This document shows positions 24,601 through 36,600 of a DNA stretch of 64,000 nucleotides, in pieces. The position numbers were made by a program, and so were the translations under genes. How positions within the stretch are numbered: the stretch's first letter is position 1; each line of letters begins with the position of its first letter. The DNA lies in NCBI GenBank assembly GCA_949987565.1, contig OX465103.1:2611511-2675510 (forward strand), written 5' to 3'. The notes below the pieces were generated by a model that made no database searches, was not told the DNA's origin, and saw only the letters and a program-made list of their open reading frames with translations. Source of the stretch: Luidia sarsii (taxonomy: Eukaryota > Echinodermata > Asteroidea > Paxillosida > Luidiidae).

Positions 24601-27600
24601 TTGCAAAGTTTGAAAAAAATCCAAGTGTGTTCAATGGCAAAAGTGCCAGTCAGGAAATCCCCGTGCTTTGTCTATGGGATTTTTTGACACAAGAAAAAGA
24701 AGAAGCAAAAAAAAAATCAGAACAAGAGCAATAGCTTTTCCGTTTCGGAACGGAAAAGCTAATTAGGAATACACGTACGTCTGCTAAAAAAAACCCAGGA
24801 ATCACAAGATCACAGAGCAAACTACATAGGAATACATGTCTATTTCCAAGCCGAAAATCAGCATCTCTTGTCAAGAGCTGAACAAAAAACTGTAAAAAGT
24901 GATAAATTGTTACCAAAAAAAGAGGAACGATTGGTGAGGAGGACAATTGGAAACGGATGACAGAAACAAAGGACAGAGGAGGAAAACTGGTAGAAAAACT
25001 ACCTAAAGGCAAGATCAGACAAAGATGATACCTCAAACAATACACAAATCAGATCATTATTTGAGTTTGAACAACAGATTGTAAGATTTCATGAAACAGG
25101 CTGGTATTGGAATACTACATAAGATTGGATCAATACTAATTCAAGGGAATTACCAGTATACATTGCTTGCTGAACGTGACATTCCATGAGGAATCAGGTA
25201 ACGAGTAAATACTAATTTGAGGGATATCTATCTTCTCGGGTTCTAGGAATATACTTTCTCCACACCCTGTCCAGCATGGCGGATTACAGTGTCATACGGT
25301 AGATATGATGTTTGCGTCAAGAAAAATGTAATTCAATGAGGTTTTGTCCTTGCTCGACGTGATAAACACTGAATGCTCAGTGCTTTGCCCGGTGCCTGAT
25401 AAAATAATTCAGGCAGCTTGGGCGGAATTCGAACCCGCGACTCTCGAATTCTAGTACGGATGTCTTAACCACTGGACCACCGAGCTGGTCGGGGTCGTGT
25501 GGTGGATTCGAATAATGTATAGCGGCAGGGACCACGTTGCATCATAGATATAACATTATGTTTGCGTCGAGGAGAATCTAAATTCTAAATCAATGAGGTT
25601 TTTGCCCTCGCTCGACGTGACAAACACTGGATACTCAGTGCTTTGCCCGGTGCCTGATGGAAATATTTCAGGCAGCTCGGGCGGGATTCAAACCCGCGAC
25701 TCCCATGTCTCGTGTCTCTGATCAGCATAATCTACCTGGGTGACTCCACAGTGTCTCGCCTGCCACGCTTTCTGGCACTTCCTTAAGATGGTTCATGCTG
25801 CATTGGAGTAATGGATTAAAAAACAACAACCATGCCTACCTGCTACGCTTCTGTTGCTTCCCTTCCAAGGATAAACCGCCGTCGTTGATTGTCAGCGTCC
25901 GCTCCACGGATCGGAAGTAGTTCAAGACGCTCAGACACTGCCGGGCCAAACAAGGGAAATGGACAACCATGCATTAGCACACTGTCCATGAGTTCTACAC
26001 CTAAACCCAACAGCCATTGGCATATCCTCTGAAGGCATCATCCGTCCCCGCCTTCCTTCTATTATATAACACCCAACCCCTGTCTCCCCAAACCTATCGG
26101 CATGTACTGTGAATCAAATGCCCAACCCTCTCCTCCACACTCTCGGAGTCCAGCATCCAATCTCCCTCCCCTCGAAACAGCGCCCACCATGGAAGCACCC
26201 TTTTTGCTCTCATTTTGCATGCCCCATCCCTCCTTTCTCTATCTCTCTCTCTCTCTGCCCCTCCCCTCTCTGCCCATTTCTCTCTCTCCCTCTATCTTTC
26301 TCTCGCCCTCTTCTCCTCTCACCTTCTCTTCCTCTCCTCCCTCTTGTTCTCCCTCTCCTTCTACCCCTTCCTCTCCATCTAATTCCTCCCTCTTTATCTT
26401 CCTCTCCTTGGACCTGTCCCTCTTCCTCTTCTTCTCCCTCTTCCTCTCCCTCTCTTTCTCCTTCTACCTGTTCCTCTCCCTCTTCCTCTCCCTCTACCTA
26501 TCCTTCTCCCTCTCCTTCTATCTATTCCTCTCCCTCTTCCTCTTGCTCTCCCTCTACCCCTCCCTCTTCCTCTCCTTTTACCTCTTCCTCTTCTTCTCAC
26601 TCTACCTCTCCTTCTACCTGTTTCTCTACCTCTTCTCTTCCCTCTCCCTCTACTTCTACCCGTCCCTCTCCTCCGACTTCCTGCTCTCCCTCTTCCCTTC
26701 CCTCTCCCTCTTCTTCAACCTCTCCAACTCCCTCTCCTTCTCCCTCTCCCTCTCCATCTCCTTCATTCCTTGGACCTGTTCCTCTCCCTCTTCTCTTCCC
26801 TCTCCCTCTTCCCTCTTCCCCCTTCTTCCCCCTCATCATCTCCCTCTGCAACTCCTTCTCCCTCTCCCTCTCCCTCCCCCTCACCGTTCTCTGCAGGTCC
26901 CTGATGCGCAGGTGCCTCAGGTGCAGGAAGGCCAGGTAGCCGCCCTGCACCATGGCCGGGTCCTGCCGGCTGCTGTCGTCCTCCTCCAGGCCCAGCATCT
27001 GCAGGGCGTCGCCGTAGCTGTACTCCTCCTCCTCCTCCTTGCGGCGACGTTGCTGGCGTCGCTGGCGCTGGGAGGCGCTGCCGGCCCGCGAGCCGCCGCC
27101 CAGGTTGACGTTGTCCACGTCCTTCTCGTCAAACTCGGTCACGGCCAGGTCATCGTCCTGGCCCGAGCTGGGTCAAACAAAATCAATGGCAATTGAGCAG
27201 TTTGCACATTTTGTTTTGTTTTGGTATTTACTTCAAAATCAACGGTGCCAACCTCCGTGGAGGTCCCCAAGTGAAGTGGTCATTCACGACTGGACGTCTA
27301 TGCAGTAGGGAGAGCTTTTACCCGTTGTAGAGGTCGGGGCTGGCGTAGATCTGCTTCCAGATGTTCTTGGTGTCCAGGGAGGTCCTGTGGGAGGTCACGG
27401 AGACGGCCTGGACTGCAGGCGGGTCCCGCACGGCCATGGCGTGCTCCTTCAGGGCATCTTGGACTTTCTGCAGGCGAGAGGAATGGGCGGTTGAGTGAGC
27501 GATTGATTGAGGCAGTGAATGAGTGAGAGTGCGACTGAGTGTGTGACTGAGTGAGTGGCCAGCTATTAATCGCACAGAATGCTCCTTCAGGGCAACTTGG

Positions 27601-30600
27601 ACTCTCTGCGAGCGAGAGGATTGGGCGGTTGAGTGAGCGATTGATTGAGGCAGTGAATGAGTGAGAGTGCGACTGAGTGTGCGACAGAGTGAGTGGCCAG
27701 CTATTTGATCGCACAGAATGCTCCTTCAGGGCAACTTGGACTCTCTGCAAGTGAGAGGATTGGGCGGTTGAGTAAGCGATTGATTGAGGCAGTGAATGAG
27801 TGAGAATGCGACTGAGTGTGCGACTGAGTGAGTGGCCAGCGATTAATCGCACAGAATGCTCCTTCACGGCATCTTGGACTCTCTGCAAGCGAGAGGAATG
27901 GGCGGTTGAGTATTAAAGCGATTGATTGAGGCAGTGAATGAGTGAGAATGCGACTGAGTGTGCGACTGAGTGAGTGGCCAGCTATTTGATCGCACAGAAT
28001 GCTCCTTCAGGGCAACTTGGACTCTCTGCAAGCGAGAGGAATGGGCAGTTGAGTAAGCGATTGATTGAGGCAGTGAATGAGTGAGAATGCGACTGAGTGT
28101 GCGACTGAGTGAGTGGCCAGCTATTTGATCGCACAGAATGCTCCTTCAGGGCATCTTGGACTCTCTGCAAGCGAGAGGAATGGGCGGTTGAGTGAGCGAT
28201 TGATTGAGGCAGTGAATGATTGAGTGTGTGAGTGAGGATCAGAAAGGCGTCCCCCCCCCATGGACTCACATTGATGTCATTGACGGAGAAGAAGCGGCTC
28301 TGAGCTTTAAGGAGCTCGTCCACTTTGCCCAGGTGCCTCAGTTTGGTCATCAGCTTCTCCTGCTTTGGGTCTCGTCGGGCTCTGAATTGGGATGATTACA
28401 AAAAGAAAAAAACTGCCTGGGAGATGTCGAAGAATATCTGAAAATAGGTCTCAGCCTTTGGCTTTGAGATCACGGTTTCATATCTCAGGCACTGAAATCT
28501 CAGAGGTCTCAGTCTGGGGTATTGAGGTCTCGGTCTTAGGCACTGAGGTCTTGGTCTTGGGCATTGAAGGCTCGGTCTTGGGCATTAAGGTCTTGGTCTT
28601 GGGCATTGAGGTCTCAGTCTAGGGTATTGAGGTCTCGGTCTTAGGCACTGAGGCCTTGGTCTTGGGCATTGAAGGCTCGGTCTTGGGCATTGAGGTCTCA
28701 GTCTAGGGCATTGAGGTCTCAGTCTTGTCCATTGAGGTCTCAGTCTGAGGTATTGAGGTCTCGGTCTTGGGCATTGAGGTCTCAGTCTAGGGTATTGAGG
28801 TCTCAGTCTGAGGTATTGAGGTCTCAGTCTTGGGCATTGAGGTCTCGGTCTTGTCCATTGAGGTCTCGGTCTTGGGCATTGAGGTCTCGGTCTTGGGCAT
28901 TGAGGTCTCGGTCTTGGGCATTGAGGTCTCGGTCTTGGGCATTGAGGTCTCAGTCTTGGGCATTGAGGTCTCAGTCTGAGGTATTGAGGTCTCGGTCTTG
29001 GGCATTGAGGTCTCAGTCTTGGGCATTGAGGTCTCGGTCTAGGGCATTGAGGTCTCAGTCTAGGGCATTGAGGTCTCAGTCTTGGGCATTGAGGTCTCAG
29101 TCTTGGGCATTGAGGTCTCGGTCTTGGGCATTGAGGTCTCAGTCTAGGGCATTGAGGTCTCAGTCTTGGGCATTGAGGTCTCGGTCTTGGGCATTGAGGT
29201 CTCAGTCTTGGGCATTGAGATCTAAATCTTGGGCATTGAGATCTCGATCCTGTTTCAACTATTCGGACACACCTCATTATCAACCATTAGACAAAGGAAC
29301 AAAAAATCAGTGAAATTTAGGATCAGTTGCAAGCATTCGTCAAATGAGGTGAGTTACAGGATGGATCTTGAGGCCTCAGCCCCAGAGCAACGGAAGGGCA
29401 TTTTTGGGGGTCGGCTGATCAGTGGACTCACTTGAGTTTAATGAACGGCAGCCAGTTGGATTCCTTGACCAGGGCATGGTTGGACACGTCGGCCCCCCAC
29501 GATTCATTTCCCATCTGAAAAATAGAAAATCACAATCAAAAACGTCAAAAAACTCGGGTCTCAGTCTTGGGCATTGAGGGCTCAGTCTAGGGCATTGAGG
29601 TCTCAGTCTTGTCTATGAAGTTCAGAAGTTATCTTTTAGTGTTTACTTGATTCAAGACCCAGCTTTTTGGTATTCTTTGCAGTCCATGGAATTCGGAGAA
29701 GCCTCCTCCACACCCAAAGTTCAAAAGATTCTATTCTATGCTGATCCGCCTTCTTCAAAATCTAGCTTTCACTACCATAGGTGACGACAGGGAATACCAA
29801 TGTCTGAACCAGCTTGATTTTCAAGCTGCAGGACACGTCTTTATCTTTCATGACCCTGTTTACTTTTCCCATGTTTACTTTTCCCATTGCTATTCTCCTT
29901 CTTATCTCCTCACAATCTGCTCCTTGGTTGATGAGTGTCCCAAGGAAACAGAACTCTTTTACAATTTCCAGTGTTTCTGTTGCCAATTTTGAATTCGTGG
30001 GGCTACACGCGTATGCATTTCTTAAGCCTTCATCCTAACTGTCAATGGCGGCTGCTCAGGACCCACCTCCAGCTTGTCGTACGTGGGGAACGTTTTCTGC
30101 TCCTCCTGCCTGGCAAAGACTGTCTTGAAGCGTCGGTTGACGTGAGACAGGAGCTCCATCTCATCCGAGGGGCCACTGATCCTCTCCAAGTTCTGAAGAA
30201 GACAGAAAATAATAGATATGATATCCGATGTGAGAGCACTGGGCATGGAATCATTTCCATGTTTCGACATGGGACTTTCTGGCGTCATGCAGTTTGTTCC
30301 ATTAACGACACACGACCTATAGGCCTATGGCTCTATCAAGTATCAGTATCACTTGCACTACCTGTACCTCAAACATCATATACAGTACATGTACCTCATG
30401 TCTTGTAGAGTTTGTAATGTTCGGTATGTTGGCGAGACCATAACACCCTAAAAAAGTAACCTATGTCCAGCTATATAGATCTACTATCAAAACCGGTAAA
30501 ATGGACGGCCCTGTTTGGTATTACTTCAATTCCAGCTCCCTGATCATATCAGATATGAGTGTACTGGGCATAGAATCCCTTGGTCACCGTAGTGATGCCG

Positions 30601-33600
30601 TCCGTCTTAGCCGTGAGAAAATGTGGATGAAGCAAGTGGAGCTTGGTGTACTGGGCATAGAATCCCTTGGTCACCGTAGTGATGCCGTCCGTCTTAGCCG
30701 TGAGAAAATGTGGATGAAGCAAGTGGAGCTTGGTGTACTGGGCATAGAATCCCTTGGTCACCGTAGTGATGCCGTCCGTCTTAGCCGTGAGAAAATGTGG
30801 ATGAGGCAAGTGGAGGTTGGTGAACTCACCGCATGGATGCCGTAGCAGGACATGAGGAAGTCCAGCAGGGGCTTGAGCTGCTCAAAGTCCACCAGGTGGC
30901 AGGGCATGCCAAGCGTCTCCACATTGGACGAGGGTCCCCCTCCTACAAGTCACAGCACGGAAATGAGCAAGGCAGTATTAGCATTCTGTTGCTCAGCACA
31001 AAAATGCACTAAGCAGACAAATGCACTAAGCATGCAAGTATGCTTAGCGGACAAACTGTTCACAAAGAGATGAATTTAGCATTGTTAAGAGTGGGGAAAA
31101 TTCACCTCTTCGAGAAAACGTATTGCTGCTGAGAGCATAATGCTACGATATCAAACCTATTGTGTGTAGGTACTTGACTAGGGCCACATTGTGTGCGACT
31201 GAATAGGGTCCAATTTTTGAAGGCTGCTATTCTCATGAATGTGTTAAGCACACAAATGCGCTAAGCACGCAAATGTGCTATGCACACAAATGCACTACAC
31301 AGAGATACGCACTTAGCACACAAACGTGCTCAGCACACAAATGAACTAAGCAGACAAATGCACTAAGCATGTTATTATGCTTAGCAGACAAATTGTTAGC
31401 GTTTTCACAAAGAGATGAATATAGCATTGTTAAGAGTGGGAAAGTTATCTCTTCAAGAAAACATGCACAAAATTGTGCTAGCTAGCTAAACAAAAAAGTC
31501 AACTTGGCAAGGTCAAATCAAAACTTCCAGCCATATTTTCTTGTGATATAAATGTTTTTTTGACATGAGATTTCGAGACCAAAGAAATGACCCACCAGTA
31601 CATACAAAATAGACAGAAATCTGAACCAAGGATGTCTTACAATATCACAGGAAAGTTATTGCGTTATGGTCCTTGTAAATAGATTATCATGTGATATGGT
31701 GTGTAAGTGTTAAAATTTGTATCTCATTTATTAGTACGAAGAAATACATGTGAATGTCAATCAATGTAAATGTCCAAAATAATGGAAAGTGTTGGTTAGA
31801 ACGAAGAGACAATGTCATAGAACTGCCTGGCAAAAACAAAGAAAAATTCTCAAAATTTTAGAAGGCCTGGCATTTTTATACTCGCAGTACCGGTACCTTT
31901 CCCAAGGGCTTACATCCATTTCCCAAGATGACCCAAAACACATTATCACAATCTTATTACAAAGATTTTTTTCAAGAAAGGACTCTTTTGTGGGAGCTAA
32001 AAATCAGAGCTATGACATTGGTCCTTACAAAGATAGGCTTGTAATCTTCCATCGTTCAATATTACAGTGTATATCAATGAAGAGTTCATATCCAACAAAA
32101 TGAGAGACTCCATTTTTTTTTCTCTCAATTTCCAGTGTGGCGCCCTCTTGTGCCATAATATGCAAACTATCCATTTCTTACACACATTTGCACATTGGTG
32201 CTATTGATGTTGTGTACATGGTTTCAAGCATGGTTTGGACCCCTAATGTGGAAAGTTTTGGCGGCAAACACCAGAAGTGGCCCATCAAAAGTGCTTGATA
32301 TGCAGGGTAAACCATCTCACCGATTCTTAGTTGTGGCCCCCCAAAAGCTACCAAATCAACCACCAAACAACATGAAATTCAGGTGTCCTTCTGTGCTCGT
32401 AGGTCATTTTTGTTTTCAGTGAAAGAGGAAAATTGTCACTTCTGAGGGGATAGCAATAGGATAATTAGGTTTGCGGTGACACCATGTAAATTATCTTTTG
32501 TGAGTAAGTGTGGTTCTGAAAAGAACCGGAGGAACTCGACGTTCCGAACAGTGTACTCTGCTCGTCTTCAGTCTCCTGAAGACGAGCAGAGTACTTTTCT
32601 TTTCAGAACCACACTTACTCACAAAAGATCATTTACATGGTGTCACCGCAAACCTGATTATCCTGCTATTCTCACCATGCAAACCTTCAAATATCATTTG
32701 GGATAGCAATAAAAAGCACTTTGGATATACACTCTTCAACTACTGAGGCCTATTAATTATAGAGCCCAGAAATGATTAGTCATCGTGGTCCTTCGTGTCT
32801 ACTATAAATGGGACCAACAAGAAAACAACTCGCAATTAGTGACAGCTATAAAATCTATGATGGAAAACTGATGAGTAATTATCTGCTAACCGTGTACTAT
32901 GGAAGAAAACAAAATTGTTCTAAAAAGGAAAAGTGGAACCCATAACCAAAATGCGGAACGATTATTAAAGATGTAAAAAAAAAAAAAAAAAAAAAACAGT
33001 AGTGAAATGCTTGACGAAAATTAGTTTTACAATCGGTTGAGTTGTGAGTAGATGGTAAGGGCAGGCTGAACTCAACATTGAAACAAATAAAATGGAGCGG
33101 GCTGACAATCATCTTGCCAAAGAAAAGGACTCTCATTGGTTGCTTTCTTGTATTAAAACTGCACGGAAATTGGAACGGTGCTTGGAAGTCGAGCCCTCTC
33201 AAGAATAGTTTGAGGTGGCACCATTTCCCAATCATTACAATTTTCTTTCAGCAGGTTTGGTTCTGAGAAGAGCTACTAAAAAATGCTCGAAAAAGAGGGA
33301 ACGTTTACACAAGGTGCTACTGCAAACTATTCTGGGCCCAATTTCATAGAGCCGCTCAAGTGTGAATGGCTGTTCCCCATCCAAGGTACTGCTAATTTTA
33401 GATATTTTTTTTTGCATTTTGGTCATTTTAGTCGGGAAGCAGTTTGCAACATGTTGGAACATCTTGACTTTTGAGTCGTTATTCAACGGTCTAAACATTT
33501 GAAATGTTCAGCCGAGAGTCCTTTGCAGGATTTCCCGCCGGATTTCGGAGGGAAATATCGAATTTGGCCTCTCTCCTAAACGTTTGAAATGTTCAGCCGA

Positions 33601-36600
33601 GAGTCCTTTGCAGGATTTCCCGCCGGATTTCGGAGGGAAATATCAAATTTGGCCTCTCTCCTAAACGTTTGAAATGTTCAGCCGAGAGTCCTTTGCAGGA
33701 TTTCCCGCCGGATTTCGGAGGGAAATATCAAATTTGGCCTCTCTCCTAAACGTTTGAAATGTTCAGCCGAGAGTCCTTTGCAGGATTTCCCGCCGGATTT
33801 CGGAGGGAAATATCGAATTTGGCCTCTCTCCTAAACGTTTGAAATGTTCAGCCGAGAGTTCTTTGCAGGATTTCCCGCTGGATTTCGGAGGGAAATATCG
33901 ATTTTGGCCTCTCTCCATGCCCATGAGTTCAACCGGCCCTTATTTCCCCCACTAATGAAGTCACGGGGCAGAGCTGTGGTCAGTGGTTCAATATTAGCGC
34001 TACCCAACCCTGGGGGTGGTTTGTTTTTTTTCTCCGACACACGCAGGTACAAAGCTGAAGCGCACTGCGCACTGGCGTGCGTAAAATACGCAAACGCGCG
34101 GCATGCACGCTCCTCTGAGAGTTGAGAAATGACGGGGGGAAAAGAAGAACTTGTTAACAAGTTTTCGGTCAAGATTTCCTTAAAACATACATAATTTGCA
34201 TGGTGTCACCACAAACGTATTACTCCTGGGTTTGATTTCACTAAACTCATCGTAACTTCAATCGATCGCAAGGCGATGGGAGATGCACAGAAACCATATG
34301 ACCTATGGTAGATTACGATGGGTTGTCCATTGTAAGTTGAGCTACAATGCATCGTAAGGCTTTGTGAAATCCACCCCTATACAATGGGTTATCAGTCGTA
34401 AGTTGAGCTACAATGCATCGTAAGGCTTTGTGAAATCCACCCCTATACAATGGGCTATCAGTTGTAAGTTGAGTTACGATGCATCGTAAGGCTTTGTGAA
34501 ATCCACCCCTGCTATTCCCACCATGAAAAACTTCAAATGTCATATACCGGTATGCTTCTTCTTGAGAAGAGGACAATAGTGTCATTTTAATATTCCGATC
34601 ATATTGACAAGGGTATATTGATTGATTTTTGTTTTGTTGATATCATGTATTGATTATCTAATTTCAGAGGAGTGTGTCTCACTTCAAAGGTTTTTGGGCG
34701 TACTTCTGGAAACTCCAGGCTATTGCCCAAACATTTCCCAACCTGAATCATCTTAGGCCAACACGAATGTAAATATTATCATTCAGTGGTGACTTGAGAA
34801 TATGAGATACCGTATTTGTCACGGTTTGGCCCCAAAAGGAATATCCCTAAACCTGTTGATCTACTGCCAAAATGTACATGTATGCTTCAAAATCATTTAG
34901 TGAAGGAGATTTTCATCAAACCTAATCCAGAGGGATAATTTGCAGTCTGAAAGTCAACGTTTTTCATATGTTTTTTAAACTGTGGGTTCCTGACATGACC
35001 TTACAATAATAGCGCCCTAATTTTTATGAGGCTACTTTTAAAGGTAAAAAAAGTTGACCAATTTCTGACTGCACTAAGAAAAAAAGAAGCTTGCCAATAT
35101 GTTTGTACACTTCAGGTCCCTAGACGACAGCAGATAATGAGCTCGACTGTGATATTCATTGCAGAGATTTTTTTTTTTAAACTGTACACAGGGCAACCTA
35201 TCATCTAGGTATAGGGCATCTACGGTACATGCATAACGAGTGTGCACACTTTGCTATTCACACATCTGACCTGCGGCCGCGGCAGCAGCAATGGCCCGTG
35301 CAGTGTGAGGGATGGTGTTAGTGCCTCCCAGGTGAGCCGACGAGGAGGAGGCCGAGGTGCTCTCGCCCGAGGCGTCCGAGCCAGCCTCCCCCTCCTCCTC
35401 TTCCCTCTCCTCCGGCCGGAACCTGTCCAGGAGCGACACCCTACCCGCGCTGGACAGGGCCAGGGACGCGCCCCCCGGCAGGCTGGGCCGGCCGTCAAAG
35501 GTGGACCAGCGGCCCTGGCCGGCCGGCAGGCGGGCGTGGCCCGGGCGGGGCCGGGGCGTGGCCAGCGGGTGGCCGCCGCCCGACTCCTCCTCCTCCTCGT
35601 CCTCCCCCTCCGCCCCCAGGCCATTGCGGCCCTGTTGCTGCTGGGGCTGGGGAAGGGACTCGTGCTTGTGGGAGACAGGCAGCCACTTCAGGACCTGAGT
35701 AAGATCCCAAAAAAATAATAACAATAATAAATGGATATAGGAAGGTTTGCGGTGACACCATGTATAAGGTCTCTTAAAGGAAGAGGTGTGGTTCTGAAAA
35801 GAACCTGAGTGGTAACTCGACGTTTCGACCAGTATGCTCCTGATGACGACCATGTATCAGGTCTCTTAAAGGAAGAGGTGTGGTTCTGAAAAGAACCTGA
35901 GTGGTTACTCAGGGTAACTGAGTGGAGTTACCACTCAGGTCGAAACGTCGAGTTACCACTCAGGTTCTTTTCAGAACCACACCTCTTCCTTTAAGAGACC
36001 TGATACATGGTCGTCATCAGGAGCATACTGGTCGAAACGTTGAGTAACCACTCAGGTTCTTTTCAGAACCACACCTCTTCCTTTAAGAGACCTGATACAT
36101 GGTCGTCATCAGGAGCATACTGGTCGAAACGTTGAGTAACCACTCAGGTTCTTTTCAGAACCACACCTCTTCCTTTAAGAGACCTGATACATGGTCATCA
36201 TCAGGAGCATACTGGTCGAAACGTTGAGTAACCACTCAGGTTCTTTTCAGAACCAAACCTCTTCCTTTAAGAGACCTGATACATGGTCGTCATCAGGAGC
36301 ATACTGGTCGAAACGTCGAGTTACCACTCAGGTTCTTTTCAGAACCACACCTCTTCCTTAAAGAGACCTTATACATGGTGTCACCGCAAACCTTCCTATA
36401 TTGATTCACCCACCATGCAAAGCCTTAAGTCTTATCTAATCATAAATGGATGAAAACATTAGCAATGTGTTACCAAATTACCAAATCTCAAAAATTATTT
36501 TCTCCCTCTCCTCATCCTTCTCCGTTGTCTCATCTCCTTCATCATCTTCTTTCTTTCTGACGATACTGACGACTTGCTACCATCTTGCTACCATCTAAAC

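Noticed and set aside
25410..25500. Functional tRNA gene on the minus strand
   Set aside because: Acceptor stem and boxes are tRNA-like but the anticodon arm does not fold properly, and it continues into a SINE tail with a second copy nearby.
28585..29313. Arg/Pro/Gln and Ser/Trp/Ala repeat frames over 200 codons
   Set aside because: 21-bp array translates openly in several frames; surrounded by intron sequence.
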